A DNA stretch of 64,000 nt from Dactylorhiza incarnata (Eukaryota; Streptophyta; Magnoliopsida; Asparagales; Orchidaceae). Positions 10,148 to 19,889 of the stretch are shown here, in pieces (position 1 is the stretch's first letter; each line of letters begins with the position of its first letter). The notes below the pieces were generated by a model. The model was given only the letters and a program-made list of their open reading frames with translations. It was not told the DNA's origin and did no database searches. The stretch covers positions 1,612,001 to 1,676,000 of the forward strand of contig JAWHQI010000121.1 of assembly GCA_033032865.1 (NCBI GenBank). Direction: 5' to 3'. Made by a program: the position numbers and the translations under genes.

Positions 10148-12466
10148 TCAATTAGATTGATTGTACCAACATTGTTTGGCAATGTGGGCAGTTTTATTGC
10201 AGATATAACATCTGACTATCTTTAGATTATTGGATTTTGAGTTTAGAGAGGGATAGTGGTGTTGATTAGGACAAAAGTTATGATCAGGATAGTAATTTTG
10301 ATTATGAAAAGACTTTTGATTAGGATAGAAGTTTTGGTCAGGATGAAAGGCTCCTGAATGGGAGTTAAAATGGAAGGGTTTTGGAGGATGGAAGTGTTTT
10401 GTCTTTATGTTGCTCTGAGTTTGTATGCGTCGATATCTATTCGACGTATGTTGAGAGTTGCATCGATATATATTCGACGCTTTCTCCAGATTGCGTTGAT
10501 CTGGAATCAATACATGGAAGAAGTTGCGTCGATTGTAAGTCGACGCAGTTTTATTCATGCGTCGATTTGAGGTCGAAGCATCTGAGAGATTGCGTCGAGT
10601 AGAATTCGACGTACTGTCATTCATGCTTCGATATGAAGTCGACGCAATTGTGTCTTTACAAATTTTATTTTTCCCTTTTTCTGATTTTATTTCTTTATGA
10701 GTTGTTTCTTTTGACTTAGTTGCCTTCTTAGAAGTAGTTTGAGAGTCTTCATCTGTATAGTATGATGTTTCATCAAAATGGTTTATCTCATTGAGGGAGT
10801 CTTCTTCCTTATTTTGTGAGTCTTTTTCTTGGTTTATTGTTTTAGTGGGTTTAGTGAATTTAACAGGGCTCGTCCAAGCAGGTTTGTTGGATGGATTTAG
10901 ACTAGCTGAGGGATCAGCTCCTAGCCCAAGATTTTTATGTCTTTTTGTTTGTTTTTCTGTGATTTCTTTAAGTGTTAGGCTTCTCATTTTTAGTGATTCT
11001 TCAAAAGCTTTTGCTTGGGACACCTTATTCTTAAGAAGCTGGTTTTCTATTTTAGCCCTCTCTATTTCTTTTTCTATGATATTAACCCTTAACTCATGAT
11101 TTTTAGAGCAAGTATCTTCTATCTTTCTCTGGTTTTTAATGACAATAATTTGTTCTTTTAGATTATTAATTTCTTGTTTAGCTTTTAGTTGATCTAAACA
11201 TAATTCTTTAAAATTCTTTTTGAAGTCATCACACAGAAAATCTATGTCATCAAAAATGCTTACATCATCCTTATCCTCAGATTCCTCTATGAGAATAAGG
11301 CTATTTTCTTTACCATCTTCAGAAAAGATGTTTCCTTCTGATTCTGTCTCACTCCATGATTTGGCATCATGTTCTTCTTTTGAGCTTTCAAAAGCCATTA
11401 GGCATAGGTCTTCTTGCTTAGACTCTTCATTGTCACTTTTGGATGAGGTGCTGTCCTCAGAATCTGTTTCAATCCAAGCTTCTGCAATGAAGCCTCTTTC
11501 TTTCTTCTTCCCATTTTTCTTAAGATCTTTCTTTTTCAGATCTTTCTTTTTCTCAGTATTTTCTGGACATTCTGGTGCTATGTGTCCAGGTTTCCTGCAG
11601 GAATAACAAATGATTTCTTTAGTAGGAGTTTTATCATACCTTGATTTTGATTCTCTCCTTCTAGACCCATCTGTCTTGACTCATTTCTTGAATCTTCTGG
11701 CCAGGAGGCTGAACAGTTCTTCTTCAGTGACAGGGGTCTCTTCTTCTGTTGCTTTCAAAGCAATGTTTCTATCTTTTGAGGAGGTTGAAGTGCTTCCTCT
11801 TCTTTCCTTCTCTTCTCTGGTTTTCAGCAGTTGCTCATAGGATTTGAGTTTTCCTAAGAGGGCATCTGTTGAGATTTCTCTTTGTCCTCTTGTATCACTT
11901 ATTGCACATATTCTTAAGTCCCAAGAACTTGGGAGACTCATTAACAGTTTGTCATTGATCTCTGTGAGAGAGATCTCTCTATCCAGACTCCTTAATTGAT
12001 TGATGATCAGGCTGAATCTGTCATACATCTCAGATATGTTTTCTTCCTGCTTCTTTTGAAAGTTCTCATATTGGGAGATCAATAGAGCCTTTCTATCTTT
12101 CCTTTCATCAGCACTCCCTTTTACCATCTTTGTAAGAGCTTCCCATATTTCTTTGGCTGATTCACATTCAACAACCTTTTGAAAGATTTCATTTGAGAGG
12201 GTTGAGACCAGAATGTTCACAGCTTTTGCATCACATGTTCCTGCCTTCTTCTCTTCAGTTGTCCACTCAGCCTTTGGGACAAGTGTTTGAGTCACTCCAC
12301 CACTAGAGTCTCTTCTATAAGGCTTGGGAGGACCTGTCAAGATAACATTAAATAATTTTTCATCGATATAATTCATATAAATCCTAATTCTTGTTTTCCA
12401 AACTGCAAACTTTTCAAGATTGCACATTGGTGGTCTGGTGGAAGCATAATCTTTGATCTGTGCCAT
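10148..12466 (-). pseudogene. gag of E2: UBN2-type domain, two CCHC knuckles, coiled coil; one in-frame TGA
   Basis: One minus-strand frame runs 12466 to 10148 (about 772 codons), broken only by TGA at 11681-11683. Residues 1-230 are the copia gag (DUF4219/UBN2) fold: start MAQIKDYASTRPP, then W(K)TRIRIYM, AKEIWEALTKM, and the YENFQKKQEENISEMYDRF region. After the TGA comes a CCHC knuckle, CYSCRKPGHIAPEC. A Lys/Glu-rich stretch with heptad-like coiled coil follows (about residues 400-510). Then comes a degenerate Ser/Thr/Asn/Arg repeat region encoded over the CGTCGA dyads, a His/Pro/Asn-rich tail, and a second knuckle, CYICNKTAHIAKQC, near the end. Two knuckles and a long coiled-coil spacer are unusual for copia gag. 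The TGA may be CpG decay of a CGA codon or a readthrough site. Confidence 0.8.
10425..10642. repeat. Array of CGTCGA-N7-TCGACG dyads within the gag 3' coding region
   Basis: Five roughly 19-bp dyads, spaced about 35-55 bp apart, show GCGTCGA, then seven bases, then TCGACG. Three have intact hexamers on both sides; the others carry one change (CATCGA, CTTCGA). On the minus strand they encode the degenerate Ala-Ser-Thr-Ser/Tyr-Asn-Arg-Arg repeats of gag. Confidence 0.8.
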
Positions 12467-12565
12467 GTGAAAAGAAATATTTTTCAGAAATATATATATA
12501 AAGGAGGTATGATCTTTTTGATCAAGGAGTTAACCTTTTTAGATCAACCTCCCTCTAATACCAAT

Positions 12566-13907
12566 TGAAAGTGCACAGTTAACCTCACTAGAATTCTCTA
12601 GAGGGGGTGAATAGAGATTTAAAAATACTTTGTGCTATTATATTTATATATATATATGTGTGTAATAATCACAGATTTAGGCTTCCCACACACCAAAAGA
12701 ATTAAGCAAGTAAAGAAGAAAAATAACAAGAAGAAAAATAACAAGAAGAAAAACACAGCACAACACAAGGAAATATAGTAGTTCCCAAAACTTTGGGTAG
12801 TCCACTCTTCTACCCCCTTTGGTAGGAATTCACTAACTTGCACTGAGTCTTTTGATAAGGAGACTCTTAGAACCAGACTGAGTCTTTTGATAAGGAGACT
12901 CTTAGAACCACTACAACTGAATTTTTTGAAGAGAGATTCTAAAAACTCTTTTACAAGGTTTGAAAAAGAAATTAGAAAGAGAAGAAGAGGTAGAACAAGT
13001 AGAAAAACAGAAAACAATATATGTAAAAAGGAATCTTCTTCCTAGCAAGAAGATTAGAAGCACAAGTATAGTGAATAGGATCTCTCTTCTATAGTGAGAA
13101 GGAGATTGTAAGCTTTTCTCTCTTTTGTGAGAGCTTTCAGAATTTGCAACAGAGTGGCTTCAGAAGAATGAGAAGATGAAGGCTTTCTCTTTTGCTGCAG
13201 CACACTATCTCTTTTCTCAATTTTCTCACTCTTCACTTAGGAGCCCTTCCTCTTTTTCAAATGTATATGGTGGATCACTTGTTATCATTTTCTGCCGACC
13301 TCCTTCTTATTTATAGCTCTGTTTGAAATATAATGCTAAAGGAGAATAATCAATTAGCAAACAAGAAATTAGAAAGAGATAAGAGTTTCTATAATTAATA
13401 TTTCTGTAGAAGGAAAAGAATTCATTCTGATTTCAAATAATATCCATAATAATCTTAATCAAATAAGCCAAGAATCAAATAGAAGGAACGGCTGATTCAG
13501 AACGGCTATAAAAGAATAATATTATTCCATATAAATCAGATCTACGGAAAGAAGGAAAGAGATCTGGCGTGTTTTTGAATTACTTATAGATATCGACGTG
13601 CGTCGATTACTATTCGACGTAAACGTCGATTTCATCCTGGCTGGACGTTGAGAGGAGAATAAGGAAGGTGCGTCGACTAGGATGCATCGACTTTATCACA
13701 TGCGTCGACTAGAAGTCAGAGGTACGTCGACTAAGATTACGTCGAATTCTTCTTAGAGTTACTTCGACTCATTCTGAGAGAAACGTCGACTATATTTCGA
13801 CGTTGCGTCGAATATTATTCGACGCATATTTACTTAGCCCAACTTTTCATACTTAGAATTAATAATCTACTCAATTCTACGGGTTAAGATAAATCATTTC
13901 CCCAACA
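12566..13907 (-). repeat. 5' LTR of E2
   Basis: 1342 bp, aligned with 6208-7518 throughout. On the plus strand it starts TGAAAGTGCACAGTTAACC. It carries the CGTCGA/TCGACG cluster at about 13592-13826. Confidence 0.88.
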
Positions 13908-13929
13908 AGTATCCTCGTGAATGGTACTC

Positions 13930-14720
13930 CTATGCCTGACTGACTGGCGCGGCTATGCATGCATAAGCCACGATATATATAATGCTCTCAATAATCCACT
14001 GTTGTGCTGGAAGTCCTGATGCGATCACTGGTGCAGACTGTGAAGCCATAGGCGACTGACCCAAAGGCATGTGGGGCTCAGAAGTGGACTGGGTGTAGGA
14101 ATGAGGATGTGGAGGTGTATGCTCTAAAGGATGTAGGGGTGTAGGCTCAAGAGGATCTCCATGAAATGAGTCCACAAGCTCGTGGGGCTTGTAGTACAGC
14201 GTTAAGTCCTCAACATTAAATATGGAATGGATACTCATGCTCGTCGGGATATCAAGATCATAGATATTTGCTCTGATCCGTCTCATGATTATGTAGGGAT
14301 CCATTCGCCTAACGCTCAAGCTTTTAACAGGCCTCCCACGGAGCCTCACAATGCAGATTCTCACCATCACCTGCTCACCTTTCTGAAATACCTGCTCTTG
14401 CCAGTGAACATTTGCATGCGATTTATAAGATTTATCATTAATATTGATCCTCCGTCAAACCAACTCATGAAACACATGCAAACGCTCAACAAACGACTCA
14501 ACAAACAAATGCAAATGATGAACAGTTGACTCAGCCGACTCAAGCAAATGATGCAAATGAAGCACGACAGACACGATACACTCGCTAGGGGAAAATCTAA
14601 TAATGACTGGGATGTCTCTAAAATGTGGTGGCCTATTAGGAGGATCTTTCGATGGAGAGTAGAAAAACTAAACGAGTGTGCGACGAGTATCCAAATGACT
14701 GTGTGAGACATCAACACTCA
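13930..14720 (-). pseudogene. Integrase C-terminal fragment of E1
   Basis: From about 14400 to 13930 on the minus strand the frame shows the gypsy integrase C-terminal module: VKSLSVRRMDPYIIMRRI, then NIYDLDIP and IFNVEDLTLY. These correspond to the conserved RRxGPFKIL / YVLDLP / FNVxDL pattern of plant gypsy elements. A Pro/His-rich tail follows. Just upstream (14480-14400), in a shifted frame, lies the typical HANVHWQEQVFQKGEQ segment. The catalytic core and zinc finger are absent. Confidence 0.7.
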
Positions 14721-14739
14721 AATACGAGCTCGTGAAGAG

Positions 14740-15339
14740 TCAAATGTCTCTCATGGAACGTGACACATCAGGGGGCTCACCAGGAGGTACATATGAAAAG
14801 TCATCGTGAATGCGTCGACCACCTGAGTGAAAATCATGTGCATCGACTAGAAGACGTGACTCTAGAGTGTGGCAAGTGTCCCTGAAAAGAAAGAACTCAT
14901 CAGGTGGGACAGCAGGTGGTGTGTCCCAAAGCTCATCAAGAGTGTGATGCGTCATAAGGTAGGCTCTCGACATAACGGGATGCTCGAGTGTACTTAAGGA
15001 AAGCCCTATATACTTGATGCTCCACTCAAGATACATTCTCTAGGGCAAGATCAAAGGCAATAATGGGAGAGACGTTAATAAATCGATGCTCATAAATGAG
15101 TGGCTCACCTGAATCTCATCCTCACCAAGACGTGGTGGTTCATCAGGAGGCTCAACAGGGGGCTCGTCATAGAACCCATCAATAGGGTCAAGATCCTCCA
15201 TATGAGTACCAACGTAAGGGGTAATGTCCTCATAAATGTGTGAGATAGCCACTACAAGATCAACCCCAGGCTCTAGGCTCTCGGTCGTGATGTGACTCGG
15301 AGCAATGACAAGGGGAGAGGGACATAGACTTACTCTCAA
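14740..15339 (-). pseudogene. E1 spacer ORF, acidic and Pro-rich, unrecognised
   Basis: Two minus-strand segments (15339-15040 and 15036-14740) lie in one frame, separated by a single stop. The predicted peptide has repeated PPxEPPDE-like patches and is acidic. It occupies the place where protease, RT and RNase H would normally lie, but I see none of their motifs. It could be gag C-terminal sequence or unrelated filler. Confidence 0.3.
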
Positions 15340-15391
15340 GAATGGGTCTGTACGTGCGGTGTCAAGAAATGAGTCTATGGTAGGTGCGGTG

Positions 15392-16488
15392 TCAAGAAAT
15401 GAGTCTATGGTGAGGTGAGGGACACAACACTATAGAATCAATAGGTCGCTCAGACTCACTCTCAGTCGGGGTCACCAGAGAAAAGTCGGAAACAAAAGAT
15501 GGATCGCTCACCGGACTAAGCACCTCACTGGGGTGAGAGAAATCCGTATCAGGTATCATTTCTGTCATGTCTGACAGGACAATGGTAGGCACCTCGGTAT
15601 GTGAGGAACTCGTACTGCGGAGGTCAAGGTATGAATCCAATCGACCAGCTCTTGCGGATCTCAAGGACTGTTCATGATGAAGGACGAGCTGATATGTCTC
15701 CTCAAGGGACTTCGAGCTATGATAAGTCAACTCAGTACGTATGTCAGATTTAAGTCCAGACCGAAATCGGGAAGTGATCATAGCTGACACATCTCGGATA
15801 TCACTCCTAACACCAATTCATCAAAACGATCCATATACTCAGCGAAAGGCATGGATCCTTGCTGAAGGGAAAATAATTGCTCGAGCAAGCGACTCCGATA
15901 CGATAGAGCCAAATACCTCTAACACAACATACGCTTCATATCCACCCAACTAGTGATGCGATGCAGACGATATCGCTCGCGGGTCCTCTCAATGCTAGAC
16001 CAATATGCTCTCGCCTGATCTAGAAGCCTAAGTTTCGCAAACTTGATGTGTCGCTCACTGAATAACTCAAAATGATCGAGATAATCCTCCATATCCACGA
16101 GCCAATAACTGAAAAACTCGGGACTCGATGAGACATCAAACGAAGGGGCATCAGTACGAAACTGCCACTCGAGATCTCTCTCATAATCATCCCTCAGGTA
16201 ATCTAGTCGCGTTGAAGGATCAGCACGACCCGCTCGCGTGCAGGAATATGAACGACGACAGTCATCATACTGATCGTCTTTAGCATAGTGGGATCGTGCC
16301 GGCGGATCAACACAATCTCTGGAAGTGGTGTGATGCGGTCGAGAATAATCATCGTAGTAACATAAGGATCTCTCAGAAGGGGCTCTATGGGATCGGGTGT
16401 AAATAGAATCGGGATCCCAAAATAGAAGAGAGGGACGACGACGATAACTAGTCATAGATGAACCTAAAGACTCTATATGACCTACCAC
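15392..16488 (-). pseudogene. gag of E1 (gypsy type), broken
   Basis: Minus strand, reading from 16488. The first frame (16488-15919, 189 codons) is Arg/Tyr/Asp-rich at the N terminus. It then shows the retrotransposon gag core: F-x2-WL-x-ME-DYLDHF near residue 130, followed by IKFAKLRLLDQARAYW. The frame then breaks, and the gag C-terminal part resumes in another frame at 15790-15392, with a predicted helical region around residues 1-45. No CCHC zinc knuckle is visible. Stops and the frame change make it non-functional. The assignment to Ty3/gypsy rests on this gag core and on the integrase tail at 14370. Confidence 0.75.
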
Positions 16489-16530
16489 TATGTATATAAA
16501 TGTGGCCCAACCTTAGCCTTTGATATCAAT

Positions 16531-16581
16531 TGACGCATGACGAATCTATAGGCGGCAGATGAACGATGACCTAACCCCATG
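16531..16581 (-). repeat. Right (5') LTR of E1, first 51 bp before the E3 insertion
   Basis: Matches 4926-4976. The CCATG at 16577-16581 is the E3 target site; the LTR resumes at 25277. Confidence 0.85.
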
Positions 16582-17005
16582 TGTAAGACCCCCAGTGTTC
16601 AGGTGCAAAGAATTCGCGGTGTTCGAAGCTAAGGAGCTAGCGCCGGCGGTAGCTCTTATCGTCGAATTGGTAGTGTATCGACGAAGGGACTTGTGCGTAT
16701 CGTCGAAAACGTCAAGACGATCTGTCGATTACTAGCGCCAGCGGTAGCGATAGCGCCGGCGGTAGCTGTTACAACGAAATTGTGTTTCGTCGAATGTTTC
16801 CGACGAATCGTGTTGAACACAAGTGAATTCGTCGACGAAAGTTAGCGCAGGCGGTAGCACTAGCGCTAGCGGTTTCGACGAATTCCGTAAGCGGACCTGG
16901 ATAAGTTCGATCGTACCGCCTCTGGGCTAGCGTCGGGCGCTAGGGCTAGCGCCGGGCGCTAGGGCTAGTGCCGGGCGCTAGGGCTAGCACCGGCGGTAGC
17001 ATTTT

Positions 17006-17016
17006 TTTATATAAAG
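17006..17016 (+). promoter_or_regulatory. TATA box in the E3 5' LTR
   Basis: TTTATATAAAG just downstream of the GC-rich tandem array; the same box is retained in the 3' LTR. Confidence 0.6.
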
Positions 17017-18279
17017 CCTCCAAACCGTGCATTTTCCTCAGTTTTCTCTGGACATCTCTCCTAAGGCAAGGGCAGAAGTCGGGAAGCAGAGGAAGGATCT
17101 GTTTGGCTAGTTAAGTTCGAGATAGAAGATCACTTGCGTGCTTGTGCCGTCTTCGAATCCGTGGAGAGGAACCCTGGTCCGATGGCACCGAAACGAGCAT
17201 CAAGGGTAACGATTCTCCTCCTTAATCTCTGGACATGCTAGTCCTTTGATTCGCATAGTAGCAAGAAGATTTCCACTAATTAGTGGATAGGTTCTTCCAA
17301 CGAGTCGATATGGATTATCCCCGTAGAAAATTGCATATAAAGTCCGGATCGTTGTACGGACATAGGCATATTGTGTGAAGCCCATCTGAACATGATGGTC
17401 TGGATTGGTGATGTTGATATTGTTATCCGGAGAAGACTCCGAGTATGTATGCTTGTTTTCGGGTTCTAGGTGCTGTGACGTGCTGCAGGGAGTCCTGGAG
17501 GTGACCTTCAGGAAATACACGAAAGAGATGGCAGAATAGCGTTCTGTGAGATAGCGTCAGCGCTAGTGCTAGCGTCGTCGCTAGCGCCAGTGATATCGGA
17601 TATTATGTGGTGTGTTTGGAAATAGCCCCTTAGGTTGTTCTGATGACCCAGTGAGGTTGTCTCGTTGCCGGGCCGAGGTGCAGCCGTACCCGCGTCGGGC
17701 AGTTGATCCCGACGTTATGAGCACAGGCAAAGCTAAACCGAACCCGTCCCTTAGCCGATCAATGAAGAGGTCGCCCCTCAGTGCACTGAAGGAATTTTGG
17801 GAAAGGAACCATAAGGTAGAAGGACCTTGACGATAAAAGCTCATAATAGATCCGTGGTGTAGCTCCGGGAGTACACCGGAAATGTGCCTTGAGAGCACGA
17901 TATGTGTGCCCTTGAGTCAACATAAGTGGTGATTGTTTCTATGTGGTGCTTAGACGCACCTGTGAAATATATGTTGTTATTGCTTGTTTGCAGGAAAGGA
18001 GTACCGCCGCCCTGAGCATGGGGTGGGGTCGTTATAATCTTGGTCAGCTAAAGCTGACCGGTTACCTATTTTTCTCACTGCTTGGTGGATTGTGTATTAC
18101 AGGTTCTGGCGAGACGAGCGGGAAATAGCGGGTTGGATCCCCAGCTACTGCGCTTTGCGGGTCCTCGAAGGCCCAAGTGTTTTGCTTGTTTTAACTTCAT
18201 GTATTGTCGTACTGCGTGCCGATGTTTGGAAATCATGTAAACAGAAACACATTTTGATGTATGGCCTTAGTGTCAAACC

Positions 18280-18283
<4 letters not shown>

Positions 18284-18311
<28 letters not shown>
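18284..18311. repeat. (TA)n microsatellite in the E3 5' LTR
   Basis: Pure AT dinucleotide run; the orthologous run in the 3' LTR is at 25046-25074. Confidence 0.9.
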
Positions 18312-18314
<3 letters not shown>

Positions 18315-18799
18315 TCATTCCTATTCTTAGTGTGGACATGTCTTCTGGTTTCAAGATCTAATGAATTTATGCTTCCGCTTATGTGTAATCTCTGAGATGT
18401 TGTTGGTTGTTTAACTGAAAACGTAACCATCTTGCTTGTTCACCTTATATGGTGTGGGGTACCGGCCGGACCTACTGTTATATACTGTGTAACGGGTGGA
18501 GTGTTACAATTTGGTATCTGCTACGGGTCTCGTTCCCTTCCGTGTGAATTAGTGGTCGAATTCTTTTAAGGGGTGGTGGGCACGTGTGTGCGTCATCGAT
18601 TAACTCAATTAAATAACCAGAATGTCCACTTAGGAATGCATTATATATATGTTTTAGCATGATTGTGGAACCTACGTGTTCCTTGCTATTTTGTTGTGCT
18701 ACTAGTCACTAAATTGTGTCTGACATGATTATAGGGGACTAGAAGTGGTGCGGGGCAGTCCCAACCCGGCGCACTGCCGAGAGTAGTGCATCTGTTGAG

Positions 18800-19876
18800 A
18801 TGTCTACGCCTCCTCCTTATGATGAAACAATACAAAGGCTTGTTGATGCAGTGGTCGTCATGATCAATGTGCAACCAGGACGGCCTGTACAACCTCCAGC
18901 CCTTGGGGTGGCCCCGGAGCCGGTTGTCGCAGTTGAGCCTGTTGTGGAAAGACCAGTACCGGCAGTACCGGTTGAGGCGACACGAGCGATAAACCTTCAC
19001 TTGAATCCGTTTTTGAGTTTCCACCCTCCAACGTTTGAAGAGGTAGGAACGCCAACGCAAGCTGAGGATTGACTGTCTCGGGTGCAGAGAACCCTAACGG
19101 CTAGAGAGACGGAGGAAGGGCAGAAGGTAACCCTTGTTACCTATTTATTGGATGGAGAGGCTAAGCTGTGGTGGGAAGGTTTGGAAAGGCATCAATATGC
19201 CGGCAGGCGACTGACAGACATCTCGATGGAAGAGTTCTCGAGAGCGTTCTTGGCAAGGTATCTCCCTTCTGCTCAACGCATCGAAATGGAGAACCAGTTT
19301 CAAAGGTTGACTCAAGGGAATAGGATGGTGGATGAGTACCTCCACGAGTTTACGCGACTTGGAAGGTATGCGGGCTCTTCCTTTGATGACGAATAGCGAA
19401 AGACAAACCGGTTTTATGAAGGTCTGCGCGATGATTTGCGGCTACTTCTATCAGGCCCAATGACGCAAGGCTTTCTGCCATTGGTGAATACCGCTAGATC
19501 CCTTGAGAAGGATATGAAAATAGTCCAAGCGAAAAAGGACCGAGCGGTGGCAGCGACGGAGTTTAAAGTGCCAAGCTCCATAAAGTCTAGGCCCCGACGA
19601 TTCAGAAAGAAGTCCAGGTTTGCGGAACCGGCTCCCTCTTCTGCTTCAGGAGCAATGACTGGACGAGGTCCAGTTACATGTTTTAATTGTAGCAAGGTGG
19701 GCCACTTTGCTCGGGACTGTCGCGGCGGCAAAAAGGCAGTTGCGGCTTATGTGGCGGAGAAAGGGAAGGCAGCGGATTCGTCTGCATCCCACAACACTCC
19801 AGCTCAACCGCGAATATATAATCTTGGCCAGCAAGAGGCTATTAGGCAAGACTACATACCCTCTTGTCACAATTAG
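18800..19876 (+). pseudogene. gag of E3 with CCHC knuckle, two in-frame stops
   Basis: One frame from ATG 18800 to the stop at 19874-19876 is interrupted by TGA at 19070-19072 (where Trp is normal in this gag) and TAG at 19394-19396. It shows the retrotrans_gag core: AKLWWEGLERHQ near codon 120, then FLARYLPSAQR, and YLHEFTRLGRYA. A CCHC knuckle, CFNCSKVGHFARDC, sits near codon 295. This is typical gag of plant chromoviruses of the Del/Tekay type. It cannot be translated whole without readthrough. Confidence 0.88.
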
Positions 19877-19889
19877 TATATAACATTTA

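Larger units (their letters stand above)
6208..13907 (-). mobile_element. Copia-like LTR element E2 with gag and ORF3 but no pol, minus strand
   Basis: LTRs begin TGAAAGTGCAC and end CCCAACA on the plus strand (left 6208-7518, right 12566-13907). The TSD AGTAT is at 6203-6207 and 13908-13912. The minus-strand PBS left of 12566 reads TTGGTATTAGAGGGAGG. A PPT-like purine tract (minus strand ATATGGGGAGAT) abuts 7518. Reading leftward there is one long gag with two CCHC knuckles, then a spacer, then a Pro-rich/coiled-coil ORF next to the 3' LTR. No protease, RT, RNase H or integrase motif occurs anywhere between the LTRs. It inserted into E1 between its integrase remnant and its 3' LTR. Confidence 0.88.
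16582..18508 (+). repeat. 5' LTR of E3
   Basis: 1927 bp. It contains repeated AGCGCCGGCGGTAGC boxes (16638-16880) and several TTCGTCG/CGACGAA dyads. A short tandem array of GGGCGCTAGGGCTAGCGCC-like units (16920-17000) precedes a TATATAAAG promoter box (17008-17016). A (TA)n microsatellite lies near the 3' end (18284-18311). Confidence 0.92.

Noticed and set aside
18145..18361. ORFs with Ile-Tyr repeats
   Set aside because: Translation of the (TA)n microsatellite in the E3 LTR; the same happens near 25050.
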